DNA of 17,789 nucleotides from Dehalococcoidia bacterium (lineage in GTDB: Bacteria > Chloroflexota > Dehalococcoidia > GIF9 > UBA5629): NCBI GenBank assembly GCA_016927965.1, contig JAFGLP010000037.1:1-17789 (forward strand), given 5' to 3'. The position numbers were made by a program, and so were the translations under genes. Of the stretch, positions 13,829-17,789 are shown one piece after another; within the stretch, counting starts at the first letter, position 1, and every line of letters begins with the position of its first letter. The notes under the pieces are model-generated. The model was not told the DNA's origin, searched no databases, and saw only the letters and a program-made list of their open reading frames with translations.

Positions 13829-14892
13829 GCCTGAAAAGGGTCTTCGCTCTACTGGCAAAGGAGATAACTCAGGGGCCCAAGGGTATTATGTTCATAATGG
13901 CCATAGCTGTTCCTATTATTATGTCCATGGTTGTCTCGCTGGTTTTCGGCACATGGTTTAATGACACTCCAAGTTTAGGCATCGTCGATCAGGGCAATTC
14001 CCGTTTGATATCAATCGCCGGCGGCTATCCTTCAATTAGCGTTGTTGAATACGAGACAGAGGACGGACTAAGGCAAGCCGTGGAAAGCGGCAAGATCGAT
14101 GCCGGTATGGTGCTGCCATCTGATTTTGACGATACCCTGAAGCAAAATAGAGCAGCCGATGTTACGGTTTATATCTGGGGTGAGGGACAGGCAGAGAACT
14201 TCGGTATCCTGGAGATCAACCTATTCGGTATGATGCAAGAGCTTGCCGGCCAGGAAACCCCGGTAAATATAGAAACCATCACTCTGGGAGAAGGGATAGG
14301 TGTCCCCTGGAACGATCGTTTGTTGCCTTTTATCGTACTGATGGCAGTAGTATTCGCCGCTGTCATTCTACCTGCGATGGCGGTGGTAGCAGAGAAGGAG
14401 AAAAAAACGCTTGCAGCGCTGGCTGCAACTCCGGCGACACTGGGCGAAATCTTCATATCCAAGGGCATTATCGGGGCAGCGCTGAGCCTGTTTATGGGTA
14501 TTGTTACCCTGATAATAAACAATGCCTTTGGCCTGCATCCGGTGTTACTGGTAATGGTGCTCGGGCTTGGTGCAGTAATGGGAACCTTTATCGGTTTGTT
14601 GGCAGGAGCGCTTATTAAAGATATCAACAGTTTGCTGGCGTTCACCAAAGCTGGTGGTATTCTGCTCTACGCGCCTACTATAGTATACATGTTCCCGCAG
14701 ATTCCCCAGTGGGTAGGCAAGGTATTCCCGACATATTACATTATCGAACCGGTCGTGGAGCTGGTGCAGCGAGGCGGCGGCTGGCCTGATATCGCCGTGA
14801 ATGTCTTCATCCTGGTTGGGCTGATAGTCCTCTTAGCCGTCCTTCTTTATTTAGTTCTCAGGATAAAGACCGAACAGCAGTTTGCATTATAA
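13825..14892 (+). CDS. ABC-2 type permease, second subunit
   Basis: A 355-residue membrane protein with a helix at about 20-43, an outside domain at about 45-165 and five helices from about 170 to 345. The coupling segment is 'VAEKEKKTLAALAATPATLGEIFISK', closely matching the 'E+e..tl..Ll.tP.....i...K' of ABC-2 permeases. It begins inside the last codons of the first permease (ATGA overlap) and ends the operon; the next gene lies on the other strand and converges on it. The substrate is not readable. No clear terminator was found in the 107 bases that follow, although a 13-bp palindrome (CATTTTCAAAATG, 14951-14963) is present. Confidence 0.88.
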   Translation: MSLKRVFALLAKEITQGPKGIMFIMAIAVPIIMSMVVSLVFGTWFNDTPSLGIVDQGNSRLISIAGGYPSISVVEYETEDGLRQAVESGKIDAGMVLPSDFDDTLKQNRAADVTVYIWGEGQAENFGILEINLFGMMQELAGQETPVNIETITLGEGIGVPWNDRLLPFIVLMAVVFAAVILPAMAVVAEKEKKTLAALAATPATLGEIFISKGIIGAALSLFMGIVTLIINNAFGLHPVLLVMVLGLGAVMGTFIGLLAGALIKDINSLLAFTKAGGILLYAPTIVYMFPQIPQWVGKVFPTYYIIEPVVELVQRGGGWPDIAVNVFILVGLIVLLAVLLYLVLRIKTEQQFAL

Positions 14893-14999
14893 ATACGTGC
14901 ACTATACCGGTGGATCGGATACAAGCAGATCAAAAATAACAGGCTCTAAGCATTTTCAAAATGTTTCATCAATGAAAGCCGGTCAGCAACTTATTAAAA

Positions 15000-16856
15000 T
15001 CATTTCTTCCTTTTGAAGATGGAATTAATCCTTCTACGGAATTTTTGTGCCAGATTATTGCGTCTTCGTATTACACGTTTGCCTGTAGCCGACTGGTGTT
15101 CTTTCCCTAAAAAGGCCCTGCTTAAGGCGCGTTCAAGGACGCTGTGAAAGCTGAAGCTCAATGCGAGCCCTATATATATTACCAGCGCAGTGAGCAGTAT
15201 AGGAAATATCATCTCGTACGTTGCGTGTGAAATAAGCCCGGACACAAACGGGATAAACGATAGCGCTATCAATATAATCACAACGGTGATAAAACCGTGG
15301 CGCAGGATCGTCTGGATTCTCCGGACGCCGAAACGCTGCGCGGCGGGTTGATCTTTGATAATATACGCTATACCTTCGTCGACAAGGTTGCTCAAATTTT
15401 TCAAGATGATGATAAATGAAGGCAGACATAATACCAGCGTTGTGATGCCCATTAACATACCGATTTGATGTTTTTGCATGCCGGTGAGCGTGACGATTTC
15501 ATCGAGAAACTGCAGCGCAAATGTCCCCAATCCAACCAGTAAAGCAATGACCAGCAGATTTATGCCTATAGTCTTAGCCGCATGCCTCACTATAAATCCG
15601 GCTACACTATCCTGGTTTATACCGGCATGGAATGCCTGTATGCGGGCGGCAATATGCTGGAAGGCGGATCTTAGCCAGAGGGGGGAGCAGCGTTCCATAA
15701 AGGAAGCAATAGCATCAGACGCTTTGATCAAGTACGGGGTTATGAAGCACGTGACTGCCGTGCACAGCGCGACCAGCGGGTAGAGAAAAGAGGCAACCGC
15801 CGCATTCTCCACTCCCGCTTTCATAATAACCAGCGAGAACTCACCCATTTGCGGCATGCTCATGCCTACGTTCAACGCAGTCCTTCCATCGTAGCCTGCC
15901 AGGAACGTAGCTACTGTGTTAATCAGGATTTTACCTGTTATAAAAACAGCGACCACGGTAACCGCCGGCATCACATAATCACCGAGCAGAGATACGTCGA
16001 TCAGCATACCCATGGTAACAAAGAAGATGGCAGCAAACATCTGCCTGACAGGACTGGTTACTTCATTAACATCACTAGAGCTCTGCGTATCCCCTATCAG
16101 CGACCCCATGATAAATGCCCCGATGGCTATGGACAGACCAAGGTATTGCCCGAAAAAGGCGGAGGCGAAACATAATGCCAGGCTGGTGATAAGCAGCGCT
16201 TCTTTTGACTGGAACCGCTGCGTAAAACGCATTGCTTTCGGTATGAGATTCGACCCCAGGACAACCAGTACCACGATAAACACAACCAGGTGCAGGGAAA
16301 ATATGCCCAGGGACTGGAGGTTAGCAGTGCCCGTTGATGCAAACTCGGTCAATAAGGCGAAGACGGCTATCGAGATAATATCTTCGACAAGCAAAGCTCC
16401 CAGCACAAGTCTGGCAAACTGAGCATTTAACTTTCCGCTGTCCCTGAATATTTTCGAGATTATAGCGGAACTGGTGATCTGCATAGCATTGCCCAGGAAC
16501 AAGGCACCTATTTGCGACAGGCCTATCAGAAGGCCGACCCAGTAACCCAGGGCGACCATAGCAATGCATTCCAGAATGCCGATGAAAAGTATTGAGCCCC
16601 CGGCGCTGCGCACCTTGCTCCAGCTAAACTCCAGGCCGATACTGAAAAAGACCAGGACAAGCCCCAGATCGGCAATGTGACTGATGGTCTGTACATCAGT
16701 TACCAGGCTGATGGGCGGCATGTATGGCCCGACCAGTAAACCTGCTACCAGGTATCCCAGTATAGGAGGCTGTCTCAGCCAGCGGAACAGGAGCGTAACT
16801 GCGCCTGCCACCACCAGAATGACAGTGATATCTTTGACCAGGGTTAATTCTTGCAT
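15000..16856 (-). CDS. CPA2-family cation/proton antiporter
   Basis: A 618-residue membrane protein. Residues 1-385 form the Na+/H+ exchanger core with about 12-13 helices, including 'LGYLVAGLLVGP' (33-44), 'LGLVLVFFSIGLEF' (64-77) and the ion-site helix 'LGALLVEDIISIAVFAL' with E158-D159. KefB/C proteins have Gln-Asp and electrogenic Na+ members Asp-Asp at this place, so Glu-Asp leaves the transported ion open. The C-terminal part is unusual: there is no TrkA/RCK nucleotide-binding domain. Instead there are about four more helices (430-455, 463-483, 515-535, 542-565) and a strongly basic tail (RRRNN... RRRINSIFKRKK). It likely exchanges Na+ or K+ for protons. No ribosome binding site is seen at good spacing, and the mRNA leader appears very short. 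Confidence 0.88.
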   Translation of the reverse strand: MQELTLVKDITVILVVAGAVTLLFRWLRQPPILGYLVAGLLVGPYMPPISLVTDVQTISHIADLGLVLVFFSIGLEFSWSKVRSAGGSILFIGILECIAMVALGYWVGLLIGLSQIGALFLGNAMQITSSAIISKIFRDSGKLNAQFARLVLGALLVEDIISIAVFALLTEFASTGTANLQSLGIFSLHLVVFIVVLVVLGSNLIPKAMRFTQRFQSKEALLITSLALCFASAFFGQYLGLSIAIGAFIMGSLIGDTQSSSDVNEVTSPVRQMFAAIFFVTMGMLIDVSLLGDYVMPAVTVVAVFITGKILINTVATFLAGYDGRTALNVGMSMPQMGEFSLVIMKAGVENAAVASFLYPLVALCTAVTCFITPYLIKASDAIASFMERCSPLWLRSAFQHIAARIQAFHAGINQDSVAGFIVRHAAKTIGINLLVIALLVGLGTFALQFLDEIVTLTGMQKHQIGMLMGITTLVLCLPSFIIILKNLSNLVDEGIAYIIKDQPAAQRFGVRRIQTILRHGFITVVIILIALSFIPFVSGLISHATYEMIFPILLTALVIYIGLALSFSFHSVLERALSRAFLGKEHQSATGKRVIRRRNNLAQKFRRRINSIFKRKK

Positions 16857-16871
16857 GTCATTTAGCTGTCA

Positions 16872-16900
16872 ATCTTACCTTTAGCGCGCCCCGGCGGCAA
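16872..16900 (-). promoter_or_regulatory. Candidate promoter of the antiporter gene
   Basis: On the minus strand, TTGCCG (16900-16895), a 17-base spacer and TAAGAT (16877-16872), each with two mismatches. It would start the transcript only about eight bases before the ATG at 16856. Confidence 0.35.
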
Positions 16901-17103
16901 GGCACGCCGACAGGCAATCATTGGTAAAATTGCTTCAGAAACCGGCGCTTGCTCTCCGGGAGCGCTTTGAAGGCGCATTATTATATTACCTTTACCGTAT
17001 CTCCAGCAATATCCCGGCCGCCTTAAGTGCAGTTAACAGAAAGCCCGGGCCTTTGATTTACATACGGGCATAACTAGGTGAAGATCAATAGCCTGTGTGA
17101 TAG

Positions 17104-17112
17104 TGCTATAAT
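17104..17112 (+). promoter_or_regulatory. Extended -10 promoter of the methyltransferase-like gene
   Basis: TGCTATAAT fits the extended -10 pattern TGnTATAAT exactly, which can work without a good -35. The predicted start near 17119 leaves a 24-base leader carrying the AGGA ribosome binding site. Confidence 0.5.
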
Positions 17113-17142
17113 GCTGAAACCCAATTAAATAGGATAAGCAAG

Positions 17143-17634
17143 ATGGCACACAGACATAGAGATAATCTCACCGGAGAACATCATATCGGCGACATCGGCC
17201 AGCTAACGCTCTACTGCCTTTTTATGGCTTTGTGGATATCTGACATGGTTTTAAATTACTCCAATTTTCTCAATGACTATGTGCCTGCATTTATCAGGCT
17301 GCCAATCGGCATAATGCTGCTGGTTATATCCGGGTACACAGCTGCGACAGGACTCTGGATCGTATTCGGCAACAAAGTGCAGCAAGGTGTAATTAGAAAA
17401 GGCGTATTTCGTTTCGTTCGCCATCCAATATACCTGAGTGAAATAATATTGTATCTTGGTTTATTAATGATACATATCTCATTAGCTGCGGCATGTGTAA
17501 CGGTAATAGCCATGTTTTTCCTGCATTACATATCACGACATGAAGAGAAATTGCTGCTTGCAAGATTTCCAGATGAATACAGGCAATATATGAAAGAAGT
17601 GCCTATGTGGTTTCCCCGATTTAACAGAAGATAA
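17143..17634 (+). CDS. Isoprenylcysteine carboxyl methyltransferase-like membrane protein
   Basis: A 163-residue integral membrane protein with about four to five helices. The C-terminal half carries the family motif: 'GVFRFVRHPIYLSEIILYLG' with R93-H94-P95, then 'HEEKLLLARFPDEYRQYMKEVP' with E134-E135. In the ICMT/PEMT family these residues bind S-adenosylmethionine at the membrane face. Bacterial members are mostly uncharacterised; they may methylate isoprenoid, lipid or small hydrophobic substrates, and CaaX proteins are not expected here. The first 20 residues (HRHRDN... GEHH) are unusually His-rich. AGGA lies eight bases before ATG and an extended -10 promoter lies just upstream. It ends nine bases before the tRNA-like fragment. 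Confidence 0.85.
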   Translation: MAHRHRDNLTGEHHIGDIGQLTLYCLFMALWISDMVLNYSNFLNDYVPAFIRLPIGIMLLVISGYTAATGLWIVFGNKVQQGVIRKGVFRFVRHPIYLSEIILYLGLLMIHISLAAACVTVIAMFFLHYISRHEEKLLLARFPDEYRQYMKEVPMWFPRFNRR

Positions 17635-17642
17635 AAAGAAAG

Positions 17643-17690
17643 GGTGGCAGCCACTGGATTTGAACCATTGACCATGGGCTTATCAGTGCC
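17643..17690 (-). other. tRNA 3'-half fragment, candidate attachment site
   Basis: Read on the minus strand, this segment lines up base for base with the 3' half of a tRNA. It has an anticodon loop CTGATAA (anticodon GAT, isoleucine, if intact), a 3' stem strand GCCCA, a five-base variable loop TGGTC, a T-arm AATGG-TTCAAAT-CCAGT (four of five pairs), an acceptor strand GGCTGCC and then ACC. The 5' half is missing: the bases before the loop do not form a proper anticodon stem, and no D-arm or 5' acceptor follows. It cannot be a working tRNA. Such fragments are typically left where an element inserted into a tRNA 3' end. Confidence 0.6.
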
Positions 17691-17705
17691 AGGTTCCGAT
17701 TTTCC

Positions 17706-17789
17706 TTAACAGTGTCTCTCATTATCAATTCCCTTGTATAATTCGACAGATTGGAATTCGGACAAATTATTTCTCCTGATCTCATTGAC
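17706..17789 (-). CDS. Possible C-terminus of a gene entering from the right
   Basis: A minus-strand frame is open from the window edge to a TAA at 17708-17706 and encodes 27 residues (including NLSEFQSVELYKGIDNERHC). The composition is protein-like, but the length is too short to be significant. It stops 15 bases before the tRNA fragment, where an integrase gene would often end. I cannot recognise a family. Confidence 0.2.
   Translation of the reverse strand, partial: VNEIRRNNLSEFQSVELYKGIDNERHC

Noticed and set aside
17041..17055. GC-rich near-palindrome AAAGCCCGGGCCTTT before the methyltransferase-like gene
   Set aside because: It is short, lies 100 bases from the start codon and upstream of the extended -10, and has no T-run; there is no basis to call an operator or terminator.

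Overview
The window reads as a chromosomal segment of an anaerobic or microaerophilic bacterium with intermediate GC. An iron-sulfur flavoprotein, a DUF1847 protein, ferritin-like proteins, a TspO-like protein and an MsrA-MsrB fusion are a mix often met in Dehalococcoidia (Chloroflexota), Clostridia and methanogen-associated lineages. I lean to Dehalococcoidia, but no ribosomal or phylogenetic marker is present, so this is a weak inference. Most genes stand alone or in short operons with strong AGGAGG ribosome binding sites and loose spacing. There is no rRNA, CRISPR array or intact transposase.

Layout. 1-537: no convincing gene, only a possible broken lipoprotein start. 538-3245: a SnoaL/NTF2-like protein, a DUF2780 protein (minus), a TspO/MBR-like membrane protein and a DUF1847 cysteine-motif protein (minus). 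3632-5268: a 66-residue helical protein, a stretch able to form alternative hairpins, then an ECF-S-like membrane protein in tandem with an iron-sulfur flavoprotein. 5390-6440: a four-helix membrane protein that appears leaderless and a second SnoaL-like protein. 6534-7643 (minus): an exported, probably lipidated MsrA-MsrB fusion. 7848-10971: an EncFtn-like ferritin-family protein, an MBL-fold gene remnant, an MscS channel and a membrane-bound ferritin/VIT1 iron transporter. 11069-11578: TrmO/TsaA-family protein. 11919-14892: a three-gene ABC-2 exporter operon with 4-nt overlaps, preceded by a palindromic candidate operator. 15000-16856 (minus): a CPA2 cation/proton antiporter. 17143-17634: an isoprenylcysteine methyltransferase-like membrane protein. 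The right edge carries a 3'-half tRNA fragment, a likely integration scar.

How the genes fit together. The common theme is stress and ion homeostasis: methionine sulfoxide repair, iron oxidation and storage (EncFtn-like protein and ferritin-VIT1), redox flavoprotein, osmotic release (MscS), cation/proton exchange and drug export. Only the ECF-S/flavoprotein pair and the ABC genes show true operon spacing. The other links come from proximity and family role.

The best leads are the EncFtn-like protein without a visible encapsulin shell, the tRNA fragment at the right edge, the near-consensus promoter that leaves the 5390 gene without a leader, the palindrome before the ABC operon, and the alternative hairpins before the ECF-S-like gene.
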